Shown: positions 45,858-54,530 of the stretch, piece by piece
How the letters are laid out: every line of letters starts with the position of its first letter
Numbering within the stretch: position 1 is the stretch's first letter
Assembly (NCBI GenBank): GCA_900770385.1
Contig: CAAGKK010000037.1
Location: 13,414-77,413 of the forward strand
From: Clostridia bacterium
GTDB lineage: Bacteria; Bacillota; Clostridia; TANB77; CAG-508
DNA: 64,000 bases
Direction: 5' to 3'
Notes under the pieces: model-generated
Told to the model about the DNA's origin: nothing
The model's input: the letters and a program-made list of their open reading frames with translations, nothing else
Databases searched by the model: none
Position numbers and translations under genes: made by a program

Positions 45858-46649
45858 ATGCCCCGTTCACTTAGAATAAAAAGTTTAACTAATATTTATC
45901 ATATAATGATAAGAGGTGTTAATAAAGAAATCATTTTTTATGACACAGCAGATAAGAAAAAATTCTTACAAATACTAAAGTACTATTTAAGCAAATACAG
46001 TGTAGAAATAATAGCTTATTGTTTAATGAATAATCATGTGCATTTTTTATTAAAATCAAAAGAGGATTTTAGCAAATTTATGCAATGTATACAGACAGTA
46101 TATGCTACTTATTTCAATAAAAAGTATAAAAGAATAGGTCATTTATTTCAAGATAGATTTAAAAGTATTCCGGTTGAAGAAGAAAGATATTTATTAGAAT
46201 GTGTACGATATATACACCAAAATCCTGTAAAGGCCAATATTTCAACAATAGAAAAATATAAATGGAGTAGCTATAATGAATATATTAAAAATTCAAAATT
46301 AGTTAATACTGATTTGATTCTAAAGCTATTTTCTACTGAAAAAGAAACAGCAATTAATAATTACAAAAAATATATGAATATAATTAGCAATGAATCAGAT
46401 ATTAGAAATGTGGGAATAGAAGAGAAAATAAGTGATAATGATGCTATAAAATTTATAGAGGATTTCTTTAAGGTAAAAATAGGTGCCATAAGAAAAATGA
46501 AAATAATAGAGAGAAATATATTATTAACTAAAATAGTATCATTAGAAGTTATGAATATATTACAAATTTCGAGAATTACAGGAATAAATAGAAATATTTT
46601 AAGAAAAATAGATAAAAGAAGAAAGGCAGGGGGACCAAAAGTGGTCTGA
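45858..46649 (+). CDS. REP-associated tyrosine transposase (RAYT, IS200-like Y1 family)
   Basis: A 263-residue single-strand DNA transposase. The HUH motif is H-V-H in M-N-N-H-V-H-F-L-L near residue 64; the region I-G-H-L-F-Q-D-R-F-K-S and Y-I-H-Q-N-P-V-K-A is diagnostic of the RAYT branch. Start ATG at 45858 with AAGGAGAA upstream. The last residues (A-G-G-P-K-V-V) and the stop codon are encoded by the right-hand REP palindrome, so the gene and its repeats form one unit. RAYTs cut and rejoin REP hairpins but rarely move themselves. Confidence 0.88.
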   Translation: MPRSLRIKSLTNIYHIMIRGVNKEIIFYDTADKKKFLQILKYYLSKYSVEIIAYCLMNNHVHFLLKSKEDFSKFMQCIQTVYATYFNKKYKRIGHLFQDRFKSIPVEEERYLLECVRYIHQNPVKANISTIEKYKWSSYNEYIKNSKLVNTDLILKLFSTEKETAINNYKKYMNIISNESDIRNVGIEEKISDNDAIKFIEDFFKVKIGAIRKMKIIERNILLTKIVSLEVMNILQISRITGINRNILRKIDKRRKAGGPKVV

Positions 46650-46667
46650 CCCTTTTTGGTTCCCCCT
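46629..46667. repeat. REP-like palindrome, right (inverted) copy
   Basis: The inverse complement of the left palindrome, sharing 33 identical bases centred on GTGGTCTGACC; the outer arms differ slightly. It contains the end of the transposase gene and lies 17 bases before topB. Confidence 0.85.
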
Positions 46668-46683
46668 AACAGAGGAAGGATAT

Positions 46684-48612
46684 ATGCCTAAAAAACTATT
46701 GATAACTGAAAAGCCATCTGTTGCAATGGAATTTTCAAAAGCTTTAAAACAAAATACAGTTAGAAAAAATGGATATTTAGAGTCAAAAGATTGGATTATA
46801 ACTTGGTGTGTAGGACATTTAGTTACAATGTCTTATCCAGAAGCATATGATGAAAAATTAAAGTTTTGGAGATTAGATACACTACCATTTATACCAGACG
46901 AGTATAAATATGAAATAATATCAGCAGTTAAAAACCAATTCGATATAGTACAAAGCTTATTACAAAGAGAAGATGTAGAAGAAATATATAATGCTGGAGA
47001 TTCAGGAAGAGAAGGAGAATATATACAAAGGTTAGTGTTTATGATGGCACATCCAAATCCAAAAGCTAAAATGAAAAGAGTTTGGATAGATTCTCAAACA
47101 GAAGAAGAAATTTTAAGAGGAATAAAAGAAGCAAAAGATATGTCAGAATATGATAGCTTATCAGATTCTGCATATTTGCGTGCAAAAGAGGATTATCTAA
47201 TAGGAATTAATTTTTCAAGATTATTATCAATAATATATGGAAGAAGATTAGCAAAAGAAATAAATGAAGATAAAGTTTCTATTTCAGTAGGAAGAGTTAT
47301 GACATGTGTTTTAGGAATGGTTGTAATAAGAGAAAGAGAAATTAGAAACTTTGTAAAAACTAAGTATTATAAATTAATAGGAAAATTTGGAAATAACGAA
47401 TCAGAATTTGATGCAGAATGGAAGGTAAATGAAAATTCTGTAATGTACAATAATCCTAAATTATATAATGAGTCAGGCTTTAAAAAGGTAGAAGATTTAA
47501 AGAACTTTATAAATTATCTGAAAGATAAAGAAGCAATAATCACAGAAGTAAAAAAACAAAAACAAAAAGAGAATCCACCACTTTTGTTTAATCTAGCTGA
47601 AATTCAAAATGAATGCACTAAACAATTCAAAATAAAACCAGATGAAACACTAGAAATAATACAAAACTTATATGAAAAGAAACTAGTAACATATCCAAGA
47701 ACAGATGCTAGAGTTTTATCTACTGCAGTAGCCAAAGAGATAACTAAAAACTTAAATGGAATATCAAGAGGTCTTAAAGATGAAGAAATAAAAGAATATA
47801 TAAATAAAATGGTAGAAGAAAAATATTCAACAAATTTAATAAAAACTAAATATGTAAATGACTCAAAAATAACAGACCATTACGCAATAATTCCAACAGG
47901 ACAAGGATATGAAAATTATGAAACATTACCAGAACTACATAAAAGAGTATATAAAATAATAGTAAAAAGATTTTTAGCAATTTTTTATCCACCAGCAGAA
48001 TACAATAAAATAAATGTAACAATTGATATAGAAAAAGAAAAATTTTATGCTAATGGAAAGGTTTGTATAAAAAGAGGATATTTAGACATATTAAAACCAA
48101 AAAACGAAACAGAAGAATCTGATACATCAAAAGATAATAATAGTAATTTAGATATACTTTCAACATTAAAAAAGGAACAGAAAGTTCAAATAAATAATTT
48201 TGAAAATAAGGAAGCAGAAACCACACCACCTAATAGATACAATTCTGGTTCTATGATTCTAGCAATGGAAAATGCAGGAAAATTAATAGAAGACGAAGAA
48301 CTAAGAGAACAAATAAAAGGAGCAGGTATTGGTACAAGCGCAACAAGGGCGGAAATTATAAAAAAGTTAGAAAGAATAAAATACATACAAATAAATAATA
48401 AAACTCAAATAATTACACCAACCGGAAAAGGTGAAAAAATATTTGATATAGTAAATATGTCTATGCCAGATATGTTAAATCCAAAATTAACAGCAAGTTG
48501 GGAAAAAGGATTAGATATGGTTGCAAAAAAAGAAATTGAGCCAGATATATTTATGAATAAACTAAAAAAATATATTCATTCAAAAGTTGATAAATTGGTA
48601 GTTAAAATGTAA
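46684..48612 (+). CDS. topB: DNA topoisomerase III (TopB, type IA)
   Basis: A decatenating type IA topoisomerase, 642 residues. TOPRIM at the start ([18 protein letters not shown]), catalytic Y337 in V-T-Y-P-R-T-D-A-R and the H-Y-A-I-I-P motif. It lacks the C-terminal zinc ribbons of TopA. AGGAAGG precedes the ATG. It comes just after the RAYT unit; the gene itself looks undisturbed, although its promoter may lie within or upstream of the insertion. Confidence 0.94.
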   Translation: MPKKLLITEKPSVAMEFSKALKQNTVRKNGYLESKDWIITWCVGHLVTMSYPEAYDEKLKFWRLDTLPFIPDEYKYEIISAVKNQFDIVQSLLQREDVEEIYNAGDSGREGEYIQRLVFMMAHPNPKAKMKRVWIDSQTEEEILRGIKEAKDMSEYDSLSDSAYLRAKEDYLIGINFSRLLSIIYGRRLAKEINEDKVSISVGRVMTCVLGMVVIREREIRNFVKTKYYKLIGKFGNNESEFDAEWKVNENSVMYNNPKLYNESGFKKVEDLKNFINYLKDKEAIITEVKKQKQKENPPLLFNLAEIQNECTKQFKIKPDETLEIIQNLYEKKLVTYPRTDARVLSTAVAKEITKNLNGISRGLKDEEIKEYINKMVEEKYSTNLIKTKYVNDSKITDHYAIIPTGQGYENYETLPELHKRVYKIIVKRFLAIFYPPAEYNKINVTIDIEKEKFYANGKVCIKRGYLDILKPKNETEESDTSKDNNSNLDILSTLKKEQKVQINNFENKEAETTPPNRYNSGSMILAMENAGKLIEDEELREQIKGAGIGTSATRAEIIKKLERIKYIQINNKTQIITPTGKGEKIFDIVNMSMPDMLNPKLTASWEKGLDMVAKKEIEPDIFMNKLKKYIHSKVDKLVVKM

Positions 48613-48621
48613 GCATATATT

Positions 48622-48660
48622 TCACCTAATTATTATAAAAAAATATAATATATTAGGTGA
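48622..48660 (+). terminator. Terminator-like hairpin that contains the cysE ribosome site
   Basis: TCACCTAAT (48622-48630) pairs with ATTAGGTGA (48652-48660) and the stem continues inward over seven A/T pairs; TTTT follows. AGGTGA in the 3' arm is also the ribosome site of cysE. Confidence 0.6.
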
Positions 48661-48664
48661 TTTT

Positions 48665-49210
48665 ATGTTTAAAGCAATAAAAGATATATATTTAGATGCA
48701 AAAAATATATGCCAAAAGGATCCAGCAAGTAAAAATATTTTATATGTGATTTTTCTTTATCCAGGTTTTCATGCTATTTTATTTCATAGAATAGCGCACT
48801 TTTTAAATAATTTAAATTTTAAATTTATAGCAAGGCTAATATCGCAAATAGCGAGGTTTTTTACAGGAATAGAAATACATCCTGGTGCTAAAATTGGAAA
48901 AAGATTATTTATAGATCATGGAATGGGAATTGTAATAGGCGAAACAGCTACAATTGGAAATAATTGTACAATATACCATGGAGTTACATTAGGAGGAACA
49001 GGAAAAGATAAATATAAAAGACATCCTGATTTAGGAAATAATGTAATAGTAGGGTGTGGAGCTAAAATTTTGGGACCAATAAAAATTGGAAACAATGTGA
49101 AAATAGGAGCAAATGCAGTAGTTTTAAAAGAAGTACAGGATAATTCTACAATAGTAGGAGTACCAGGAATAACAAAAAACACAAATGAAGATGGAATCTT
49201 TTTAGAATAA
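48665..49210 (+). CDS. cysE: Serine O-acetyltransferase CysE
   Basis: Makes O-acetylserine, the precursor of cysteine. A 181-residue protein with an N-terminal helical region and a C-terminal left-handed beta helix built of hexapeptide repeats ([29 protein letters not shown]). The catalytic His is in D-H-G-M-G-I-V. It is shorter than E. coli CysE but normal for Firmicutes. Its ribosome site AGGTGA is part of the hairpin just upstream, so translation may be structure-controlled. Confidence 0.93.
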   Translation: MFKAIKDIYLDAKNICQKDPASKNILYVIFLYPGFHAILFHRIAHFLNNLNFKFIARLISQIARFFTGIEIHPGAKIGKRLFIDHGMGIVIGETATIGNNCTIYHGVTLGGTGKDKYKRHPDLGNNVIVGCGAKILGPIKIGNNVKIGANAVVLKEVQDNSTIVGVPGITKNTNEDGIFLE

Positions 49211-49219
49211 GTAATAGAA

Positions 49220-49252
49220 AAAGCAGATAATTAGTTGATAATTATCTGCTTT
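49220..49252 (+). terminator. Terminator after cysE
   Basis: A 12-bp stem (49222-49233 with 49239-49250), 5-base loop, A-rich before and TT after; 9 bases past the cysE stop. Confidence 0.7.
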
Positions 49253-49271
49253 AATAATACAAATAATTTAG

Positions 49272-49331
49272 AATTCACCTTTTATGTAAAAATGACATAA
49301 TATATAGCAAGTTACATAAGGAAGGTGAATT
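49272..49331 (+). promoter_or_regulatory. Long inverted repeat across the murA leader
   Basis: AATTCACCTT plus TTATGTAA (49272-49289) is matched in inverse at 49312-49331 with only a 2-base bulge. The 3' arm contains the murA ribosome site GGAAGGTG and is followed by TTTTTT and the ATG. If transcribed, it would hide the ribosome site or terminate; a CATAAT -10-like box in the loop leaves open that transcription starts inside it. Confidence 0.55.
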
Positions 49332-49335
49332 TTTT

Positions 49336-49683
49336 ATGAAAAGATATATTATTGAAGGTGGAAAAAAACTTGAGGGAACTACATATGTTTCAGGATCTAA
49401 AAATGCTTCATTACCTATAATTGCAGCAACACTTTTGAATAAAGGAATAAACAAATTGTATAATGTACCTAATATTCATGATACAAAGATGATGTTTAAA
49501 ATATTAGAAGAATTAGGTTGTAAAATAAAAAAGGTAAATGGTAAAACAATAATTGATTCAAGAAATATAAATAAGTATGAAATACCAGATAATTTAATGA
49601 GCAAAATGAGATCATCCGTGATTATAGCAGGAGCTCTGTTATCAAGAAGTAAAAAAGTAACATTTACCTACCCAGGGGATTGA
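49336..49683 (+). pseudogene. murA: murA, 5' part (interrupted by the 3.9 kb element)
   Basis: MurA transfers enolpyruvate to UDP-GlcNAc, the first committed step of peptidoglycan synthesis and the fosfomycin target. This part codes for the first 113 residues of a normal MurA (G-G-K-K-L-E-G, S-G-S-K-N-A-S-L-P-I, M-R-S-S-V-I-I-A-G-A-L-L) up to ...Y-P. The frame then enters the element and stops after G-D. The fragment lacks the catalytic Cys and cannot be active. GGAAGGTG precedes the ATG. The 3' part resumes at 53587. Excision would restore the gene, so this is an interrupted gene, not a decayed one. Confidence 0.93.
49673..49676. other. attL core (CAGG)
   Basis: Shared 4-bp core; left flank TTTACCTAC-C is murA, right flank GGATTGAGATG is element. 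The crossover dinucleotide must lie within these four bases. Confidence 0.8.
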
Positions 49684-49842
49684 GATGTTTGGTGGATACA
49701 TCGGATAAACATAAGATAAATGAATAGATTTGGGAGGTCGATTTTGTTTAAAGTTAGTTGATAATTATCAGTTTTTTGTAATATTAACTAATTCTTTAGT
49801 AATAAGTACAAACAACATAACAATATAATTTAGAAAAAGGAA

Positions 49843-50016
49843 ATGGAGGTGGATATTCTGGAAGAATCAAATATTACCAAGAAAACGAAACAAAAGAAAG
49901 ATAAATTACCATTTACAGTATTCATTTGTCCAAAATCAAATACTGGTGATACTGAGGATTACAAACAGGTATTCACCGACATAATTTCCGATAGAATAAA
50001 GGAAAAATATGAATAA
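49843..50016 (+). CDS. Small protein (57 aa) in the murA element
   Basis: An open frame too short for most gene finders. Several starts are possible: ATG at 49843, GTG at 49849 (AAAAAGG, spacing about 8) or CTG at 49858 (GGAGG, spacing 8). The product is basic at first (K-K-T-K-Q-K-K-D-K), then L-P-F-T-V-F-I-C-P-K and a helical acidic end. It codes like a real protein, with strong ribosome-site sequence around the start. It may be an element regulator or excision factor, but I do not recognise it. Confidence 0.5.
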   Translation: MEVDILEESNITKKTKQKKDKLPFTVFICPKSNTGDTEDYKQVFTDIISDRIKEKYE

Positions 50017-50361
50017 AAAACAAAACAAAATTTTGTAAAGCTGTTGAAAAAATAATTAAAGATATGATATAAAATATAGTAAGTTACAATAAGAATTTAG
50101 AAAAGTGAACTTGCAAGAATTTGTTGCAAGTTCGAAACGAAAGAAAAAGGTAAATTAAATATATTATAAATTTTAAAAATGTAATAAATAAAGCAAAGGA
50201 AGCTTGTAAGGGTAGTAATATTGCAGAAGAGGAACGCTTTGCAAACGTCGGGAGGGTGTTAAAAGTAGGTAATAATGCAGAAATTAAAGCAAAGGCTTAG
50301 AAAAGAAGGAAATGAGTCGGTGACAAATTGTCACCAACTAAAATAAAAAATATAAGAATTA
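50017..50361. other. Non-coding stretch of the murA element with two hairpins
   Basis: 345 bases with no convincing gene. GAACTTGCAA/TTGCAAGTTC (around 50108-50135) and GGTGACA/TGTCACC (around 50320-50337) form hairpins. A short open frame ending in the TAG at about 50298-50300 reads K-A-K-E-A-C-K-G-S-N-I-A-E-E-E-R-F and has no ATG, GTG or TTG start, so it may be a relic of an older gene. Confidence 0.45.
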
Positions 50362-50931
50362 CTACTTTATAATAAACTTGCCATTTTTATACAATAAAGT
50401 ATCTCCATTTTTGGCGTTTTTAGGAACTTCATCTATGGGGATATTTTCAGATTTATTAGTATTTAAATTTTTGCAAACAGCAAAATCTATACCAATATCA
50501 GAAATTTGATAATATTCTGGTAAAACATTTATCTTTGAAGAAAGGGTTGCATAACTGCATTCACTTAAAAGTTTATCAATATCATTTGCATTTGCTGAAA
50601 TTCCTGTAGTATCTACACGAAAATCCTTTGAAGAAACTTTTTTTATAGCTTCGCCAACTTCTGGAGTACTATCGTTTAAATAAGATTTAGGAATATTGTA
50701 TATAGTTTTAGAAGAGTAATCAAAGCAAATAGCATAATCATCTTCAAATTTTGCAAAATGCAGATTTGTATTATTAGGTAAGTTTTCTAGTATTTTATCA
50801 TTTGTTTGAGATTCTAAATAGTCTTGTAATTCATGAATAAAGTCATCAACAAAAGTTCCTTTAATATTATCATGAATTTTGTTATCTAATAAATTTAAAT
50901 TATTTAGTGAAAAGTTTAAAAAATCGTTCAA
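50362..50931 (-). CDS. DUF3006-like protein with two repeats
   Basis: A 189-residue soluble protein on the opposite strand to the rest of the element. The C-terminal ~45 residues match the DUF3006 pattern (F-A-V-C-K ... E-N-I-P-I-D-E-V-P-K-N-A-K-N-G-D). A similar F-E-D-D-Y-A-I-C ... Y-N-I-P-K-S-Y-L occurs at about residues 62-84, so the protein may hold two diverged copies. DUF3006 genes often sit near secreted hydrolases; here the neighbour is a thermonuclease. Function unknown. AGGAGGAATTTTTTT precedes the ATG. Confidence 0.65.
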   Translation of the reverse strand: MNDFLNFSLNNLNLLDNKIHDNIKGTFVDDFIHELQDYLESQTNDKILENLPNNTNLHFAKFEDDYAICFDYSSKTIYNIPKSYLNDSTPEVGEAIKKVSSKDFRVDTTGISANANDIDKLLSECSYATLSSKINVLPEYYQISDIGIDFAVCKNLNTNKSENIPIDEVPKNAKNGDTLLYKNGKFIIK

Positions 50932-50971
50932 AAAAATTCCTCCTTATATTATAATATGTTAGGTGATAGAA

Positions 50972-51826
50972 ATGAAAAAAATAAAAAATGCAATAATAAT
51001 TATAGTAATGCTAATATGTGTAAGTAATGTGAGTTTGGCACATAGTGGTAATATTACAGGTTGGAAAGATAAAGATTCAGAATATATAACTGAATATAAT
51101 GGAAAATATTATGGCTATCACAAAGAAAATGGGGTAGTACATTATCATCAGGTAAAATGGGATAAAGAAAACAAAAAATGGGTAATTGTTACGCCTGCTG
51201 TATACTATGATGAAAATTTTAATAAAATAGAAAACGATTATAATAAAGACACAAATAAAATTGAAGTAGAATTAGTAAAAACTGTAGATGGGGATACTGC
51301 AAAGTTCAAAATGGATAGGGAACAAGTAACAGTTAGATTTTTAGGAATAAACACAAAAGAAACTGTTCATCCAGAAATTGGAGAAGAAGAGTGGGGAAAA
51401 GAGGCAAGTGATTTCACCAAAGGAAAACTTGAAAATGCTACAAAAATTGAATTAGAGTTTGATAAAGTTGCTGATAAAAAAGATAAATATGATAGATATT
51501 TGGCATGGATATGGGTAGATGATGAGTTGTTGCAAAATTTATTAGTACAAAATGGATTGGCAGAAACTTATATGTTGCAGAATAACTATAAATATGCTGG
51601 AATGTTACAAGAAAGTGAAGAACTAGCCAAAGAAAGCAAACTTGGAATTTGGAGTGAAGACACGAATGGTACACAAGATGACAAAAACAAAACAATACAA
51701 GGCAATGATACAGAAGTAAATGCTCAAACAGATGACAATAATTTACTATATATAATTATTGGAGCAATAATATTAATTGCTATAAGCATATTTAATATAG
51801 CACATAATAATAAAAAAGAAAAGTAG
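50972..51826 (+). CDS. Membrane-anchored thermonuclease (SNase) with N-terminal His/Tyr-rich domain
   Basis: A 284-residue secreted nuclease. A signal peptide (basic start, hydrophobic core, ending near L-A-H-S) is followed by a short aromatic region with Y-G-Y-H and H-Y-H-Q. The SNase domain spans about residues 92-220, with V-D-G-D-T, V-R-F-L-G-I-N-T-K-E-T and Y-D-R-Y-L-A-W-I giving the Asp, Arg, Glu and Arg active-site residues. A C-terminal membrane helix and basic tail (about 256-284) anchor it. AGGTGA gives the ATG at 50972. It should degrade DNA or RNA outside the cell. Cargo of the murA element. Confidence 0.85.
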   Translation: MKKIKNAIIIIVMLICVSNVSLAHSGNITGWKDKDSEYITEYNGKYYGYHKENGVVHYHQVKWDKENKKWVIVTPAVYYDENFNKIENDYNKDTNKIEVELVKTVDGDTAKFKMDREQVTVRFLGINTKETVHPEIGEEEWGKEASDFTKGKLENATKIELEFDKVADKKDKYDRYLAWIWVDDELLQNLLVQNGLAETYMLQNNYKYAGMLQESEELAKESKLGIWSEDTNGTQDDKNKTIQGNDTEVNAQTDDNNLLYIIIGAIILIAISIFNIAHNNKKEK

Positions 51827-51833
51827 ATAACTA

Positions 51834-51883
51834 AAAAAGTTCTAAAATTTTGAGGAGATAACTTGAAGTTTTAGAACTTTTTA
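51834..51883 (+). terminator. Terminator between nuclease and recombinase genes
   Basis: A 14-bp stem AAAAAGTTCTAAAA (51834-51847) with its exact inverse at 51869-51882, 21-base loop, T-run. Confidence 0.7.
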
Positions 51884-51951
51884 TATAATAGCAACAATAA
51901 AATGTAATATACATTAAATGTTATTGATACATAATGAAGCGGAGGTATACT

Positions 51952-53595
51952 ATGAAAAAATCTAACGAAGCAAAAAAGGTAGTAATCTATTGCAGAGAGA
52001 GTAGAGATGACTATGGAGAAAATTATGAAAGAATAGAAACGCAAAGAGACTTGCTAGTTAAATACTGTAAAAGTCATGGATATACTAATATTGTAGATAT
52101 TATAATGGATGATGACAAAAGTGGAACAGATTTTAGTAGATTTGATGATATTAGAAAAAGAGCAAAGAATAAAGAAATAGACATAATTGTTTTTAAAAAT
52201 TCTGCAAGACTTGGAAGAAACCAAAAAGAAGCATTGAATTTTGTAGAATACTTAGAAGAACAAGGGGTAGAGATAATATTTGAAGATGAGCAATACAATG
52301 AGGAAATGTTTGGGTTATACGCATGGTTTAATGAAAGAAGAGCAAGAGATGATAGTAAAAATATAAGAAGAAATTTAAGACATAAAATTGAAGAAGGCGA
52401 TTTATTAGTAAAAGCAATTTATGGATATAACAAAGATGGAAAAAGCCTTGTAATTAATGAAGAAACTGCCACCACGGTGCAAGAAATATTTGAATTATAC
52501 TCTAAAAGTTGGGGATATCAAAAAATTGCAACTTACTTAAATAAAAAAGGAATACCAACTCCATCACAATCAAGAGGATTTTCAAATGCAAAACAAACAG
52601 CAAATTGGAAAGCGCAGCATATTGTAAGAATATTAGAGGATAGAAGATATACAGGAGCCTATGTTGGAGGACATACAGAAAAATTAAGCTTTAAATCTAA
52701 AAAAACAAGAGTAAAGCCAGAAGAAGAATGGACTATAATAGAAAATCATCATGAACCTATTATTGATAAAGAACTATTTGAAAAAGTTCAAAAAATTAGA
52801 AAGAAAAGAAAAAAAGAAAGTGATAAAATAAATAATGGTTTTAAATTTGTAGATACAGACAATAACTTATATTCAGGACTTTTATATTGCGGAAGATGTG
52901 GAATTCCAATGTATAAAAGAAAGGGAAATACTGGAACAAGAAAAAGACCAGATAGTTATTTATGCAAAAAGTATAGTAATGAAGGTGCAATAAAAGATAT
53001 AAGACCAAATTATGGGTGTAAACCACACAGGATAAGAATAGAATATTTAGACGAAATTGTAAATGCATATATAGATAATTTAGTAAGTAATCCTGAATTT
53101 AAAAATTTTGTTATGGACAATGTAAAAGCAATTTCTACAAATAAAGCAACCTTAGAAAAAGAGTTAAACAAATCTAAACAAACATTGGAAAAGCTAGAAA
53201 AACAATTTAAACAAGTATATGAAGATAAGCTAAATGATTTAATTCCAGAATTTATATATAAAGATAAAAAACAGGAATTAGAAAAGAAGATACAATATGA
53301 AAAAGAAAAATTGCAAGAAGCGGAAGGTAAATTCAATACACTAAACAAATTAGAAGATAAAGAAGATTTAATATTTAAAGCAATAGATGATATAAAGAAA
53401 AATGGATTAACAAAAGAAGAATTATCAAGACTATTTGATAAAATAGTAGTATTTGATAAAAATGAAATAACAAAAGAAGAAAAAGACTTGTATACCCTAA
53501 ATGATATGATGTATAATGAATTATACGAAAACGGAGGGTTGCTATTTCATTTGAAATTTATGTACCCACAAACTATCACAAACAGGAGGGTGTGA
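51952..53595 (+). CDS. Large serine recombinase (integrase of the murA element)
   Basis: A 547-residue site-specific recombinase. The resolvase domain starts with V-I-Y-C-R-E-S, catalytic Ser S17, and has S-A-R-L-G-R-N; the recombinase domain has G-Y-N-K-D-G and A-T-Y-L-N-K-K-G-I-P-T-P; a zinc ribbon begins C-G-R-C-G; a long coiled coil follows (about 390-480). GGAGG at 51941 sets the ATG at 51952. The gene runs through attR: its last codons and TGA stop use murA bases, so its C-terminus depends on whether the element is integrated. Circularised, the frame would continue for 16 different residues. Confidence 0.95.
   Translation: MKKSNEAKKVVIYCRESRDDYGENYERIETQRDLLVKYCKSHGYTNIVDIIMDDDKSGTDFSRFDDIRKRAKNKEIDIIVFKNSARLGRNQKEALNFVEYLEEQGVEIIFEDEQYNEEMFGLYAWFNERRARDDSKNIRRNLRHKIEEGDLLVKAIYGYNKDGKSLVINEETATTVQEIFELYSKSWGYQKIATYLNKKGIPTPSQSRGFSNAKQTANWKAQHIVRILEDRRYTGAYVGGHTEKLSFKSKKTRVKPEEEWTIIENHHEPIIDKELFEKVQKIRKKRKKESDKINNGFKFVDTDNNLYSGLLYCGRCGIPMYKRKGNTGTRKRPDSYLCKKYSNEGAIKDIRPNYGCKPHRIRIEYLDEIVNAYIDNLVSNPEFKNFVMDNVKAISTNKATLEKELNKSKQTLEKLEKQFKQVYEDKLNDLIPEFIYKDKKQELEKKIQYEKEKLQEAEGKFNTLNKLEDKEDLIFKAIDDIKKNGLTKEELSRLFDKIVVFDKNEITKEEKDLYTLNDMMYNELYENGGLLFHLKFMYPQTITNRRV
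53583..53586. other. attR core (CAGG)
   Basis: Shared 4-bp core inside the end of the recombinase gene; left flank ATCACAAA is element, right flank AGGGTGTGATATTGG is murA. Confidence 0.8.
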
Positions 53596-54499
53596 TATTG
53601 GTTCTAGACCAATAGATTTACATCTTAAATCTTTTGAAAAACTAGGAGTAAATGTTAAAGAAGAGTTTGGAGAATTAATATGCACAGCAGATGAAATAGT
53701 GGGAAATGATATTCATTTAGACTTTCCAAGTGTAGGTGCAACTGAAAATATAATGCTTGCTAGTGTACTAGCTAAAGGGGTAACTAAAATAAACAATGCA
53801 GCAATGGAACCAGAGATTATTGATTTGCAAAATGCATTAAATTCTATGGGAGCAAAAATAACAGGTGCAGGAACTAATAATATTATTATAAAAGGTGTAG
53901 AAAAATTAAAAGATTTGAGTTATAATATAATTCCAGATAGAATAGAAGCGGGAACTTTGCTATGTGCAGCAGCAATAACAGGAGGAAATATAAAATTACA
54001 AAAAGTTATTCCAGAACATATTGAAACATTAATCAACAAGCTAGAGGAAATGGGATGTCAAATAACTAAAAGTAAAAATGAAATTGTATTAAAAAGTCCT
54101 AAGAAACTAAGAGCAGTAGACATTAAAACACTGCCATACCCGGGATTCCCTACAGATTTGCAATCAATATTAGGAGTAACCTTAACAATAGCTAAAGGAA
54201 CCTCAATTATAATAGAAAATATATTTGAAAATAGATATAAATATCTAAATGAACTTATAAAAATGGGAGCAAAAACCACAGTAGAAGGTAGAACAGCAGT
54301 AATAAAAGGAGTAAAAAGGTTAAACAAAGCAACTGTAAGAGCTACAGATTTACGAGGCGGAGCAGCTTTAATATTAGCTGGTTTAAATGCAAAAGGAAGG
54401 ACAACAGTAGAAAATATAGAATATGTATTAAGAGGTTATGAAAATTTAGATAAAAAACTAACATCTTTAGGAGCAAATATAAGATTAGAAGAAATATAA
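53587..54499 (+). pseudogene. murA: murA, 3' part (carries the catalytic Cys)
   Basis: This is the rest of the MurA frame: G-C-D-I-G-S-R-P-I-D-L-H-L (Cys116 in the restored numbering, the fosfomycin-binding residue), D-F-P-S-V-G-A-T-E-N, P-D-R-I-E-A-G-T and D-L-R-G-G-A-A-L near the end. The part has no start codon of its own near attR. Joined to the 5' part at CAGG it gives 417 residues, the normal length. No internal frameshift or stop is present, so selection has kept it intact despite the insertion. Confidence 0.93.
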
Positions 54500-54530
54500 A
54501 ATATATTTGATTCAGAAGGAGAAAAAATAT

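Larger units (their letters stand above)
49673..53586 (+). mobile_element. 3.9 kb serine-recombinase element inserted in murA
   Basis: The element runs between two copies of CAGG (attL core 49673-49676, attR core 53583-53586), 3910 bp apart. Removing one repeat unit joins CCA-GG to AGGGTGTGAT and rebuilds the in-frame murA codons for P-G-G-C-D-I-G. Cargo: a 57-aa frame, a DUF3006-like protein, a secreted thermonuclease and a large serine recombinase at the right end. No phage structural, replication or conjugation genes are present. It resembles a minimal site-specific element using the conserved active-site codons of murA as attB. Confidence 0.9.

Noticed and set aside
49684..49842. A duplicated cysE terminator at the left end of the murA element (TTAGTTGATAATTATC in both)
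   Set aside because: The shared 16 bases centre on a self-complementary AT palindrome and no longer match was found; chance similarity is likely.
49336..54499. murA as a decayed pseudogene
   Set aside because: Both halves are free of stops and frameshifts and rejoin exactly at the att core, so interruption by an element is the better account.
53699..54499. A separate enolpyruvyl-transferase gene starting at 53699
   Set aside because: The frame continues upstream to attR with conserved MurA residues, so 53699 is only an internal start-like codon.
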